From assembly GCF_001729765.1 (NCBI RefSeq), contig NZ_CP017181.1:1798001-1862000 (forward strand): a stretch of DNA of 64,000 bases, read 5' to 3'. Position 1 is the stretch's first letter. The number at the start of each line of letters is the position of its first letter. Source of the DNA: Enterobacter kobei. Its GTDB lineage: Bacteria; Pseudomonadota; Gammaproteobacteria; Enterobacterales; Enterobacteriaceae. This document shows, piece after piece, positions 35,381-43,163 of the stretch. The notes under the pieces were generated by a model. The model did no database searches. It had not been told where the DNA came from and saw only the letters and a program-made list of their open reading frames with translations. The position numbers and the translations under genes are program-made.

Positions 35381-35800
35381 TTATTTGATATCGAGGTTTT
35401 TGAGGATCTGCAGGATTTCTTCTTTGCTTTTGGTTTTTATCAGGTCGTTGAACGTTTCATCGTAGTCTTTGACCTTGTCCCGCAAATTGATGATGTGTTG
35501 TTCTTTCTCAGCGTTGGGGAGTTTTTCAAACAGTTCCAGAAGCTGAATCTGTTGCGGTGAAAGCATCCGATGCGATTCTGCTGGGGCTGGTTCGTATCCG
35601 TCATCGCCTTTAATGATCCAGCCAGGTTCAACGCCAAGAGCCGCAGCTAACTTGAAGAGATTATCGCCCCTTGGAGAGGTTTCATCACGTTCCCACTGAG
35701 AGATTGTGACATGAGCAACCCCAGCCTGTTTGCCTAGGCTGCGCTGGGTATATTTCAAAGCAGAGCGCCGCTCTTTTATACGCTGACCGATCGTTTTCAT
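35381..35800 (-). CDS. Short XRE-family prophage repressor without protease domain
   Basis: A 139-aa protein. The N-terminal HTH (IGQRIKERRSALKYTQRSLG, then VTISQWERDETSPRGDNL) is the cI/C2-type DNA-binding domain. The remaining ~65 residues are helical and charged (LLELFEKLPNAEKEQHI), with no S24 self-cleavage domain. Release from lysogeny therefore cannot follow the lambda RecA-stimulated autocleavage route and may need an antirepressor or another SOS input. It is divergent from cro across 77 bp with operator repeats. Confidence 0.85.
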   Translation of the reverse strand: MKTIGQRIKERRSALKYTQRSLGKQAGVAHVTISQWERDETSPRGDNLFKLAAALGVEPGWIIKGDDGYEPAPAESHRMLSPQQIQLLELFEKLPNAEKEQHIINLRDKVKDYDETFNDLIKTKSKEEILQILKNLDIK

Positions 35801-35808
35801 AGTTCGGA

Positions 35809-35860
35809 AATCCTAACGCGCATTGACTCTTGTTTCCTTAACATATAAAGTTAGGAAAAC
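35809..35860. promoter_or_regulatory. Candidate right operator between repressor and cro
   Basis: Contains AATCCTAAC (35809-35817) and an inverted pair GTTTCCTTAAC (35832-35842) / GTTAGGAAAAC (35850-35860). Together with AACCTAAC repeats on the far side of the repressor gene, this defines a repeated CCTAAC motif at both operators. Confidence 0.6.
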
Positions 35861-35877
35861 TTACCAAGGAGGACAAA

Positions 35878-36090
35878 ATGAAAACCGAAGATGTAATCAA
35901 ACACTTTGGGAAAAAAGCCAACGTGGCGAGGGCTCTCAACATCGCTCGATCCTCTGTGAGTGAGTGGGGGGAGTTAGTACCTGAACGACGCGCCGCTCGA
36001 CTGGAAAAATTAACGGGTGGTGCATTGAAGTACGACTCAGTTTTGTATGAGCACAAGATTAACCTCAATGCCCCTAAGGAGTCTGACTGA
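35878..36090 (+). CDS. Cro-like regulator (YdaS/DicC type)
   Basis: A 70-aa HTH protein: MKTEDVIKHFGKKANVARAL then IARSSVSEWGELVPERRAARLEKLTGG, the pattern of short Cro/YdaS-type regulators. AAGGAGGAC precedes the start. It is the first rightward gene opposite the repressor, and its stop overlaps the next start (TGATGG). Confidence 0.82.
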   Translation: MKTEDVIKHFGKKANVARALNIARSSVSEWGELVPERRAARLEKLTGGALKYDSVLYEHKINLNAPKESD

Positions 36091-36542
36091 TGGAAATCAA
36101 AAAGCTGGCATGCGAGCTGGAGTCCTGGGCGCAGGAAAAGGGCTGGAAGACGGTCACGCAGCTGATAACCCCGCATCACTTTGGCGATCTGCTTCAGTCA
36201 CTTGATGACGTATCGGATCCGGACGAGTACGCGCGCCGTTTGCACAACAACAAGCAGATTATTCAACGTGCTTTCCGCAACGATACGCCTAACTACCTGA
36301 AACAGGCAGAAGCGCTGAGCTATGCCATCCGTACCGCCATTGATAACGAACTGGCGCAGAAGGACTGCATGCACTACCGGGCGGCCAGGGTTAACAAAGA
36401 GTGTATCGAAGCCACCAATGCGGTCTTCACCGGCAAGCCGCAACCGATAATCCGGCGAGAGACCTTGGAAGCCATCGACGCGCTGGCGCAGCTGGTCGGC
36501 GTCAAAGTGAAGCTTGTTTCGACTTGTTCGAACGCAGTCTAG
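36090..36542 (+). CDS. CII/YdaT-like phage regulatory protein
   Basis: A 150-aa protein in the cII position, directly after cro. The sequence (SWAQEKGWKTVTQLITPHHF, QIIQRAFRNDTPNYLKQAEALSYAIRTAID) resembles YdaT/YmfL-type prophage proteins, which are toxic or regulatory when overexpressed. Assignment rests on position and general pattern, not on a specific motif. Overlaps cro by one base. Confidence 0.6.
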   Translation: MEIKKLACELESWAQEKGWKTVTQLITPHHFGDLLQSLDDVSDPDEYARRLHNNKQIIQRAFRNDTPNYLKQAEALSYAIRTAIDNELAQKDCMHYRAARVNKECIEATNAVFTGKPQPIIRRETLEAIDALAQLVGVKVKLVSTCSNAV

Positions 36543-36564
36543 TTCAGTTGTATCGAGGTGTTCT

Positions 36565-37482
36565 ATGAGCATGGAACTGATGGTTCAGGCGATGAAGGTC
36601 AAAGTAGGAAACCCGCTGCGCAAGCTGGTTCTCCTCAAGTTGGCTGATAACGCCAGCGACCAGGGCGAGTGCTGGCCGAGTTATCAGCATATAGCTGATC
36701 AGTGCGAGATCAGCCGTCGTTCAGTCATGAATCATGTTGCCGCACTTTGCGAGTCTGGACTGATGCGAAAAGAGACAAGATCGGGACCGAAAGGCAATGG
36801 CAGCAATTTCTACCGGCTAACCCTGAGCGGTGCAAACCCCAGTGCGAAGTTAGTGAATGAGATTCACCAGGGTAGTGAAGCAAATTCACCAGGGGGTAGT
36901 GCAGGAGATTCACCAGATGGTGCACCACATTCACCAGGGGGTAGTGAAGGAGATTCACCCAGAATCAGTCACTCTTTTGAACCAGTCAAAGAACCTTTAA
37001 ATCCTTCTTGCCCGGACGCTTCGCTATCGGACGGAAAAATGACAAATGCTGAATTTTTGAAACGTCATCCGGAGGCTGTGGTTTGTAGCTCAGCGAAACG
37101 CCAGTGGGGCAGCCAGGAAGATTTAACCTGTGCGGAATGGATCTGGAAGCGCGTGCTGAAACTTTACGAGGAAGCCGCGACCTATGACGGCGAAGTGGTT
37201 CGTCCAAAAGAGCCGAACTGGACGGCCTGGGCAAATGATGTCCGACTGATGCGAACGCTTGATGGTCGAACTCACAAACAGATTTGCGAAATGTTTAAGC
37301 GAGTTCAAAGCAATACCTTCTGGGTGCGCCAGGTTAAATCTCCGGCCAAACTCCGCGAAAAATGGGATGACCTGGTTATCCGCTTAGCTTCACCGGGGGC
37401 AGGGCAGTATCAGGCTGGTGGACGGGACATCAACCAGATTTCCCGTCCGGACAACTCCGTTCCGCCAGGATTCAGGGGGTAA
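36565..37482 (+). CDS. Phage replication initiator with N-terminal winged helix (O-like)
   Basis: A 305-aa protein in the lambda O position. The N-terminal HTH domain (LLKLADNASDQGECWPSYQH then ISRRSVMNHVAALCESGLM) is typical of phage replication proteins. The middle (about 100-130) is a repetitive Ser/Pro/Gly segment encoded by iterons. The C-terminal domain (AEFLKRHPEAVV, NWTAWANDVRLM) resembles the DnaT-like/YdaU C-terminal domain. The dnaC-like gene follows after two bases. The ATG at 36565 is used; the upstream in-frame extension overlaps the previous gene. Confidence 0.8.
   Translation: MSMELMVQAMKVKVGNPLRKLVLLKLADNASDQGECWPSYQHIADQCEISRRSVMNHVAALCESGLMRKETRSGPKGNGSNFYRLTLSGANPSAKLVNEIHQGSEANSPGGSAGDSPDGAPHSPGGSEGDSPRISHSFEPVKEPLNPSCPDASLSDGKMTNAEFLKRHPEAVVCSSAKRQWGSQEDLTCAEWIWKRVLKLYEEAATYDGEVVRPKEPNWTAWANDVRLMRTLDGRTHKQICEMFKRVQSNTFWVRQVKSPAKLREKWDDLVIRLASPGAGQYQAGGRDINQISRPDNSVPPGFRG
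36862..36959. repeat. Five iterons inside the replication gene, candidate prophage origin
   Basis: ATTCACC recurs at 36862, 36884, 36908, 36929 and 36953 (spacings 22, 24, 21, 24), each within a longer degenerate unit such as GATTCACCAGGGGGTAGTG. Lambda's origin is a set of iterons inside gene O bound by O protein. Same position and spacing class here. Confidence 0.65.
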
Positions 37483-37484
37483 GC

Positions 37485-38225
37485 ATGCAAAACGCAGGTT
37501 CGGTTCTCGAGCGCCTTCGCCGTGTGATTCCGGCAGGTGTTGAACCAAAATTCAAAAGCGCCGCAGAGCTGATGGCCTGGCAACGGGAGGAAGGGCAAAA
37601 GCGCGCCGCTGAAGTGGACAAAATTAACAAACAGGCGCGGGCAGAGAAAATTTTCGGGCGGTCCGGGATCCAAAATCTGCACCGCAGTTGCAGCTTTGCG
37701 AATTACAAGGTGAACAGCGACGAACAGCGTCACGCGTTGAGTATGGCAAAAAGCTATGCACAGAATTTTGGGATCGGCTTTGCCAGTTTCGTTTTTGCTG
37801 GGAAGCCCGGCACCGGTAAAAACCACCTTTCGGCGGCCATCGGCAATTACCTGCTGAAGCAGGGGAGAACGGTTCTTATCGTGACTGTGCCCGATCTTAC
37901 TCTGCGGGCCCGTGCCTGCTATGACGAAGGACAGTCTGAGGCCGCGCTGCTGGATGACCTCTGCAAAGTGGATTTGCTGGTGCTTGATGAAGTCGGCATT
38001 CAGCGGGACAGTCGCGGCGAGAAAGTTTTATTGAACCAGATTATCGATCGCCGGCTTGCGGCCATGCGACCAGTGGGGGTTCTGACCAACCTTAACTACG
38101 ACGCGCTGGTTGAGACTCTGGGGGCAAGGGTGATTGATCGCTTGCGCATGGATAACGGCATTTGGGTGAATTTTGACTGGGAGAGCTATCGCGGAAACGT
38201 TAGCGACCTGAGATCTGTTAAGTGA
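37485..38225 (+). CDS. DnaC-like helicase loader
   Basis: A 246-aa AAA+ ATPase in the lambda P position. Walker A GKPGTGKNHL is at about residues 106-115, Walker B LLVLDEVGIQ near 165, and sensor VLTNLNYDAL further on. The AAA+ core resembles E. coli DnaC (FAGKPGTGKNHLAAAI in that protein), which loads DnaB helicase. It lies two bases after the initiator gene and overlaps the following reading frame. Confidence 0.9.
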   Translation: MQNAGSVLERLRRVIPAGVEPKFKSAAELMAWQREEGQKRAAEVDKINKQARAEKIFGRSGIQNLHRSCSFANYKVNSDEQRHALSMAKSYAQNFGIGFASFVFAGKPGTGKNHLSAAIGNYLLKQGRTVLIVTVPDLTLRARACYDEGQSEAALLDDLCKVDLLVLDEVGIQRDSRGEKVLLNQIIDRRLAAMRPVGVLTNLNYDALVETLGARVIDRLRMDNGIWVNFDWESYRGNVSDLRSVK

Positions 38226-38242
38226 ATTTTGAGGATAAAATT

Positions 38243-38902
38243 ATGGAAACTATTTTAGACGCACTGAAAGCAATGGGCAAAGCTACTTACCGTGAGGTTG
38301 CAGCGCGCCTGGATATCGAGCCTGTGGAAGCGCTGAACATGCTGCGCGAACAGAAAGAGCAGGGTTTATGTGATTTCTTCGATGGAGCCTGGTCAGTCGG
38401 TACCGCAAAAGAACAGGCAAAGCAGCGAGCTGTCGCGCCAGTGAATAATGCACCACGCCTGAAAGGTGAGGAACCGGCTCCTGTTGCTGCTGATATGATC
38501 CGCCGACTGCTCCGAGATAATAGCGCAATGACCACAGCGGCGTTGGCTGGCGCAGTTCAGCGTAACGCTCGCGGAATGGTCTCAGTGATGCTGGCATTTG
38601 AGCGTCAGGGGGTTGTCGTCAAGAACGGGCAGGGGAAGGGTGTAACATGGTCTCTTCCTGAAACCGAACCTGTTGCAACTGATACGGCTAGGTATGCAAA
38701 GCCAGGAAAAACGACCGAAGAAATCATCCAAACCATACCTGCATTTACTGCAAGACCAAATGATCTAATTGTCCCGTCGCCCCGATTTATCTCAGCAGAA
38801 ATCCGTCGTACAAAGGCAAAGCTGACAAATCTAAAACGACTTCAGGATGCCGTTCGCCAGTTGCGCCGCCATAAAAATCTACTGGAGTTACTGACCGATT
38901 AA
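38243..38902 (+). CDS. DUF1627-like phage protein
   Basis: A 219-aa protein starting METILDALKAMGKATYREVA with TGAGGA upstream. The first 60 residues are a winged-helix-like repeat (ATYREVAARLDIEPVEALNM), echoed near residue 100 (TAALAGAVQRNARGMVSVML). It fits DUF1627 proteins such as Rac YdaW, found after the replication genes. The C-terminal region is basic and coiled (RRTKAKLTNLKRLQDAVRQL). Function unknown. Confidence 0.65.
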   Translation: METILDALKAMGKATYREVAARLDIEPVEALNMLREQKEQGLCDFFDGAWSVGTAKEQAKQRAVAPVNNAPRLKGEEPAPVAADMIRRLLRDNSAMTTAALAGAVQRNARGMVSVMLAFERQGVVVKNGQGKGVTWSLPETEPVATDTARYAKPGKTTEEIIQTIPAFTARPNDLIVPSPRFISAEIRRTKAKLTNLKRLQDAVRQLRRHKNLLELLTD

Positions 38903-39112
38903 TAAAAAAGATAATAAAGATTTTTAGTAAGAAAGAGCATTTGAATCACAAACTTAACCTTATAATAAATGTTGGTGTTCATCAAAATATGTTAAATGAT
39001 AATTTTATTATATAACTTATAATAGTAGAAAATAATACCAATGAAATAACTTACCTAATTCTCGCCAGATTGTGCCTACGAATCAATTATCCTTACATTA
39101 ATGGAGATGAAA

Positions 39113-39137
39113 TAAGCCCTCTATTGGAGAGGGCTTA
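39113..39137. terminator. Hairpin downstream of the AIPR gene
   Basis: A 10-bp perfect stem TAAGCCCTCT / AGAGGGCTTA with loop ATTGG. It lies 36 bp beyond the AIPR stop and has only a modest T-run on the minus strand. Confidence 0.55.
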
Positions 39138-39173
39138 ACACTTAAGGTAAATAGTTTTATATTAATTTTTTTA

Positions 39174-40895
39174 TTATAGGGACATAACCTCTTTCACTTT
39201 ACCTTGATTTTCGAAAAAGCGAGGCATGTGGCTTGTTGCATAATTATCATCTATATGAGATTTTATTTTCTTGAAGGTCTCGAAGATAAATGGTTTCAGG
39301 TCTGGGATGCTATCATTATGAATAACTGAGTTTTTCTCAATTAATTTTCGATATTTATTCATAACTAAAGAAATGAAAATGTACTTACCATGAATAACAA
39401 TCTTTTCGTCGCGCTTTGTTTTTCTGTTTTTTTCCATGGAGCTAAGTACTTCATTCGCGGAGCGATAAATGTTTACCGTATTGATTAACATTACACAATG
39501 AACACTAGGATTAAACACCGCCTTATATAGTGGGCTAGTTATAGATTCAAAAAAACGTCCTCTATTTGATTTCAATAACGCCATATATCGAGGTGAGTTT
39601 AAATTGCAAACCAATGCAGAAAGTGCATCTTCTATTGTTATGATATTAACACTAGGGGATTTAATTGAATCTTGCTCACTTCTCTTGATTTCATAAACAT
39701 ATGGCTCTTCAAAAGAGAAAGACCTCTTCAACTCTATCTGGAACGGGTCCTTTGAGATGAAATCTCTAGCTGTAACTTTATTCTGGCTGTTGTTAGCTAT
39801 GGTTATTGAAAGAGCGATATCTAATCCTCTACCATCTTCATTGCCATAGTCTTCAACTTTGATAAAACGGCAAGGCAATTTTACTTCAGCCAACTGATCT
39901 AAGGTGACTTCATTAGCCAAATAGGCTTTGCCAATAGTGCTAATAGTTTGAGCACCGTTAATTACATTCACATTAACTAAGTCAAATCCACCGCTCTCTC
40001 GCCTTGCTTTACCATTTCTCATTTTTGGAGTAATAGAATTAACTAATATAGTTACTCCATTATTAAAATAGTAGAACATTTCGGGACTGTCTATCAGTGT
40101 TTTCTTTATACCTTGGTTTACATCGGATAATTCACCTAATCCTCCTCGAATATTGTCTTCTAAAAGTAGATCGCCATAGGTTGCCCACCAACTAGCGACC
40201 TGATCACCAGTAATCAACCCATGAACAGCTTTCAAAGGTTCTTCTGTTACTCCATATTGAAAAATCTCAACATCAGATATATCAATATTTCCAAGAGATC
40301 TTCTACTCAAATAGTCTTTTATTTTACTTAAAGGTAGGGTCTGAATATCAATATAATCACCATCAAGATCAAAGTTAAACTCTTCCTTTCGTTGTATAAT
40401 TTGTCTTTGAACATCCTCTGATAATTCATCTCTTCCACTATAAGCAAAAACAAAAAAGTATTTGTAGGAATTGTCATAGGCAATTTCTAGTGATTCTGAG
40501 AATCTTTTAAATCTTTCGTTGAAGAGATTATATTCCTCCATCAGTACATCTCTGCATGATGTTAAATAATCCGCCATATCTTGTCTGGATATTGAGCCGT
40601 TTCCAGATTGGTCAAATTTCGACTGGACTATAGTTACTTGTTTTTTATCGTGATTGACATAAACAGCATCTATACATCTATCATCGCTGCCATCGCATAC
40701 TGAATCAGAACAAACATCCTCACTTAGTTCTGGATTTAATACATTTATAGCTAATGCGGCTATTGCTCTTGAGACTTTGACTACCTCTTTTGATTCTTCA
40801 CTTCCACCTACATTATCCATATTTATGAATTCACCATATCTGGATAGTAATCTTTTCTTTATACCTGAAATGGTTATTTCTCTTACTCCAGCCAT
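39174..40895 (-). CDS. AIPR-family (abortive infection phage resistance) protein
   Basis: A 573-aa protein with the AIPR core: FYYFNNGVTILV, VNVINGAQTISTIG and ITIANNSQNKVTARDF. Near the N-terminus, D76 in CIDAVYV and Q91-x-K93 in TIVQSKF form the D...QxK pattern of Mrr-like restriction nucleases, so I infer a DNA-cleaving N-terminal domain. AIPR proteins are associated with abortive infection, but the mechanism is poorly known. The gene is markedly more AT-rich than its neighbours, opposes the replication operon, and lies where lambdoid phages carry accessory genes. It looks like a horizontally acquired defence cargo gene. Confidence 0.82.
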   Translation of the reverse strand: MAGVREITISGIKKRLLSRYGEFINMDNVGGSEESKEVVKVSRAIAALAINVLNPELSEDVCSDSVCDGSDDRCIDAVYVNHDKKQVTIVQSKFDQSGNGSISRQDMADYLTSCRDVLMEEYNLFNERFKRFSESLEIAYDNSYKYFFVFAYSGRDELSEDVQRQIIQRKEEFNFDLDGDYIDIQTLPLSKIKDYLSRRSLGNIDISDVEIFQYGVTEEPLKAVHGLITGDQVASWWATYGDLLLEDNIRGGLGELSDVNQGIKKTLIDSPEMFYYFNNGVTILVNSITPKMRNGKARRESGGFDLVNVNVINGAQTISTIGKAYLANEVTLDQLAEVKLPCRFIKVEDYGNEDGRGLDIALSITIANNSQNKVTARDFISKDPFQIELKRSFSFEEPYVYEIKRSEQDSIKSPSVNIITIEDALSALVCNLNSPRYMALLKSNRGRFFESITSPLYKAVFNPSVHCVMLINTVNIYRSANEVLSSMEKNRKTKRDEKIVIHGKYIFISLVMNKYRKLIEKNSVIHNDSIPDLKPFIFETFKKIKSHIDDNYATSHMPRFFENQGKVKEVMSL

Positions 40896-41082
40896 GGCTC
40901 AAATCCTCTTACATTGAAGGTATGTGTAAAAAATTATCATATAATCAAGTGATAGATAATTATACGGCAGAATGTGACCGTTGTGTCTATCCTAGAATTG
41001 GTAGATTTAAACCCATACTTTAACATGTTAGTTATTATGTAATCTACATAAGTAGATGTTTTTTAACTTGATATGCTTGGCC

Positions 41083-41751
41083 TTAAGGATCTTCATCCAT
41101 GTTACCGTAGAAGAGCTTTCCAATCTTGATAAGTGGTCTGCCTTGAGATTTACGATGCTGGTTGGTGTCACGAAGAGAGTACACACAGCCACAATATTCT
41201 TGCTGGTAGAACTGCTCCCGTTTACTGATCTCAATCATGCGCGCGGAGCCACCTTGTTTGCGCCAGTTGTAGTCCCAGTAAACCATTCCCGGATAGTGCG
41301 CAGCAGCTCTTTGCCCACAATCATTGATTTGCTGCATGTTCTTCCATCTTGAGATCCCCAGCGAACTACTGATAACACTAAACCCATTTTCAGCGGCGTA
41401 GAGGGCGGTCCGTTCGAAACGCATATCGAAGCACATTGTGCAGCGGATACCGCGCTCTGGCTCCCATTCCATCCCCTTAGCTCGTTCAAACCAGTTATCA
41501 GTGTCGTAGTCAGCGTCAACAAAGGGTACGCCGTGTTTCTCAGCAAAACGAATGTTCTCCTCCTTACGAATGAGATATTCCTTCTGCGGATGAATATTCG
41601 GATTGTAGAAGAATACGGTGTATTCGATACCTGATGCCTGAATAGCTTCCATAACCTCACCTGAGCAGGGAGCACAACATGAGTGCAGCAATAACTTGTT
41701 GGCACCGCCCGGGAGTTCAAGTTGGGGTCTTTCAGTTTTAGTGGTCATCAT
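41083..41751 (-). CDS. queH: QueH-type epoxyqueuosine reductase
   Basis: About 222 aa. The N-terminus has [12 protein letters not shown], the CCxPC motif, followed by FFYNPNIHP. Later come [25 protein letters not shown] and [11 protein letters not shown], the conserved Cys sets of QueH (DUF208) that hold an Fe-S cluster and a further metal. QueH performs the last step of queuosine tRNA modification, as a non-homologous alternative to QueG. Its location inside a prophage, leftward and AT-shifted, marks it as accessory. No strong ribosome site decides between starts at 41757, 41751 and 41748; the first ATG is used. Confidence 0.88.
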   Translation of the reverse strand: MMTTKTERPQLELPGGANKLLLHSCCAPCSGEVMEAIQASGIEYTVFFYNPNIHPQKEYLIRKEENIRFAEKHGVPFVDADYDTDNWFERAKGMEWEPERGIRCTMCFDMRFERTALYAAENGFSVISSSLGISRWKNMQQINDCGQRAAAHYPGMVYWDYNWRKQGGSARMIEISKREQFYQQEYCGCVYSLRDTNQHRKSQGRPLIKIGKLFYGNMDEDP

Positions 41752-41757
41752 TAGCAC

Positions 41758-42075
41758 TTATTTTTGAAGATAAAATACCTGCTGCAATAGTAGCATTGAA
41801 AGGGCGGTAGAAAAAAATGCATGTCACTCAGTATGTGAAGAAACCTATCTAGTTATTGCTGTTGGATATGGAGTGCAGAAAAGGCACTTCTTGCGCATCT
41901 TCGATGGTTAGAGCCCTGCTAAGCGTCTTACTGACCCAGGTCTATGTATCGCGTTAAGATGATGATATTTCTGATGATACATAAATCCTCCTGTCTGATT
42001 TCTTTTTAAACAGTTAGTTTTCCCTATTGGCATTTCGTGCGGTTATGACGTTGATCAAACTTATGCATCGGTGTA
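41758..42075. other. Intergenic stretch without recognised gene
   Basis: About 320 bp between queH and the SOS box. No reading frame with a credible start or ribosome site was found. It must contain the queH promoter (leftward), but I see no confident -10/-35 pair. Confidence 0.5.
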
Positions 42076-42091
42076 CTGTATAAATATACAG
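42076..42091. promoter_or_regulatory. LexA (SOS) box
   Basis: CTGTATAAATATACAG is a perfect CTGT-N8-ACAG LexA operator with the AT-rich centre of strong boxes. It is flanked by TA and TT as in the 20-bp consensus. It sits 24 bp upstream of the UmuD'-like reading frame at 42115. Confidence 0.9.
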
Positions 42092-42114
42092 TTATCGTGC
42101 GAGGGGGAGAAATC

Positions 42115-42438
42115 ATGGATTTTCCATCACCAGCAGCAGATTACACAGAGCAGTCACTCAGTATTACCATCATCTGTGGCTATGACGCCAATTGCCGCAC
42201 ACTAGAAACGTCGGCTGGTTATGCGATCGTTAACGTTGCCAAATAACCTTCCGTGGGTGACTCGGTACTGATTTCCTTCTGCGGAAAAATGGACATTGTG
42301 ACAGTTCAGGGAAAAGCACTCATCACACAGGAGGGAGAGGCCATTGAAGGTGATTCACTGGACGATGCGAAGGTAATCGGGGTTGTCACATTCCTTCTGA
42401 ACCGTGTTTCAGTGACTGATAACTTACCGGTTATTTAG
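42115..42438 (+). pseudogene. SOS-controlled UmuD'-like gene interrupted by TAA
   Basis: The frame from ATG 42115 begins MDFPSPAADYTEQ, matching the N-terminus of processed UmuD' (FPSPAADYVEQ). It stops at TAA 42244-42246 after 43 codons, then continues in the same frame as PSVGDSVLISFCGKMD to 42438. Intact it would be 107 codons, close to UmuD' or phage HumD-type short homologues. GDSVLI and VIGVVTFLLNRV resemble the S24/UmuD fold, but the SGDSM catalytic serine motif is not visible. GAGGGGGA precedes the ATG. The downstream half has its own GTG (42253) without a clear ribosome site. Confidence 0.68.
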
Positions 42439-42611
42439 GAAGCCTGGTCTGTTCCCTGGTGTTTGAATGCCGATCGGTTAGACAGAACAATTAAACGAAA
42501 TTGCTCTTTCTAACCTATTAGACGTCTGGTTAGCGGAACCATTAATGAAATCAGCATGCAGGGAGAAAAGGACCGCCCCCGCAAGGGGAAATCCATTTTA
42601 GGGATGTGCCC

Positions 42612-42830
42612 ATGAAATTGAATGAATTTGCCGCCGGTCTCACCAAAGACGGACTGCTTGTTTTATGTCTTAACGATGGTGAAATCACCGATTACCTGGT
42701 GACCAGTAATGCCTTGCGCACACTGATTCGCCGGGAAGGTGATAGGCTTTCATCCCAGGTTCTGGGTGATGAAGACCGGGTTGTAAACCTAAACTCCTTG
42801 CGAGAGGACCTTAAGGTTCTCAAGCCGTAA
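42612..42830 (+). CDS. Hypothetical phage protein
   Basis: A 72-aa protein starting MKLNEFAAGLTKDGLLVLCL, predicted alpha/beta (NDGEITDYLVTSNALRTLI). TTTTAGGGATG lies upstream. No family recognised. It sits between the SOS gene and the HNH remnant in the late-early part of the prophage. Confidence 0.55.
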   Translation: MKLNEFAAGLTKDGLLVLCLNDGEITDYLVTSNALRTLIRREGDRLSSQVLGDEDRVVNLNSLREDLKVLKP

Positions 42831-42974
42831 GTGTTGATTTATAATAATCAAACGGGCTGAACACCCTCTGATTACTGCGCCAGCCTGAGGAATCAAAATG
42901 GCGCAGAGCATTACCCCAAACATCTTTCACCGCTCATTTAAGTGCGGTGTTTCTGCTTTTGCTGGTGGTCCAGC

Positions 42975-43163
42975 ATGAAGAAAGCAGATAGCCTCCATCT
43001 TTCGCGTGTGGCCGCACTGGGCTGCATCGTGTGCAGAAATCAGAGCCTGGGCGAAACGCCTGCGGAAATCCACCATATCCGAACCGGGCAGGGCACAAGC
43101 CAGCGCGCTGACCATCGAAAATCAATCCCTCTCTGCCATATGCATCATCGCAACGGCGGTTAA
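42975..43163 (+). pseudogene. Truncated Ref/HNH-type phage nuclease, fused to the J remnant
   Basis: A 62-aa product starting MKKADSLHLSRVAALGCIVC. CxxC, then EIHHIR and LCHMHH form the zinc and HNH core seen in Ref-like phage recombination nucleases. Relatives continue for some 35 residues after the HHR(T/N)GGYG motif. Here the frame stops right after RNGG, where DNA homologous to the middle of tail-tip gene J begins. The remaining core is nearly complete, but the C-terminal end is lost. Confidence 0.72.

Noticed and set aside
36862..36959. CRISPR-like repeats
   Set aside because: Units are short, degenerate, lie inside a coding gene and encode a Ser-Pro-Gly linker. The iteron explanation fits better.
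41041..41057. ATCTAC-ATAA-GTAGAT as a terminator
   Set aside because: The stem is six weak A/T-rich pairs, and the flanking T-run is on the strand opposite the neighbouring genes.
43006..43158. An ATG at 43006 as the start of the J protein
   Set aside because: It lies inside the HNH gene in another frame, and the first 50 codons have no similarity to J. The J-like sequence begins at VNYDP.
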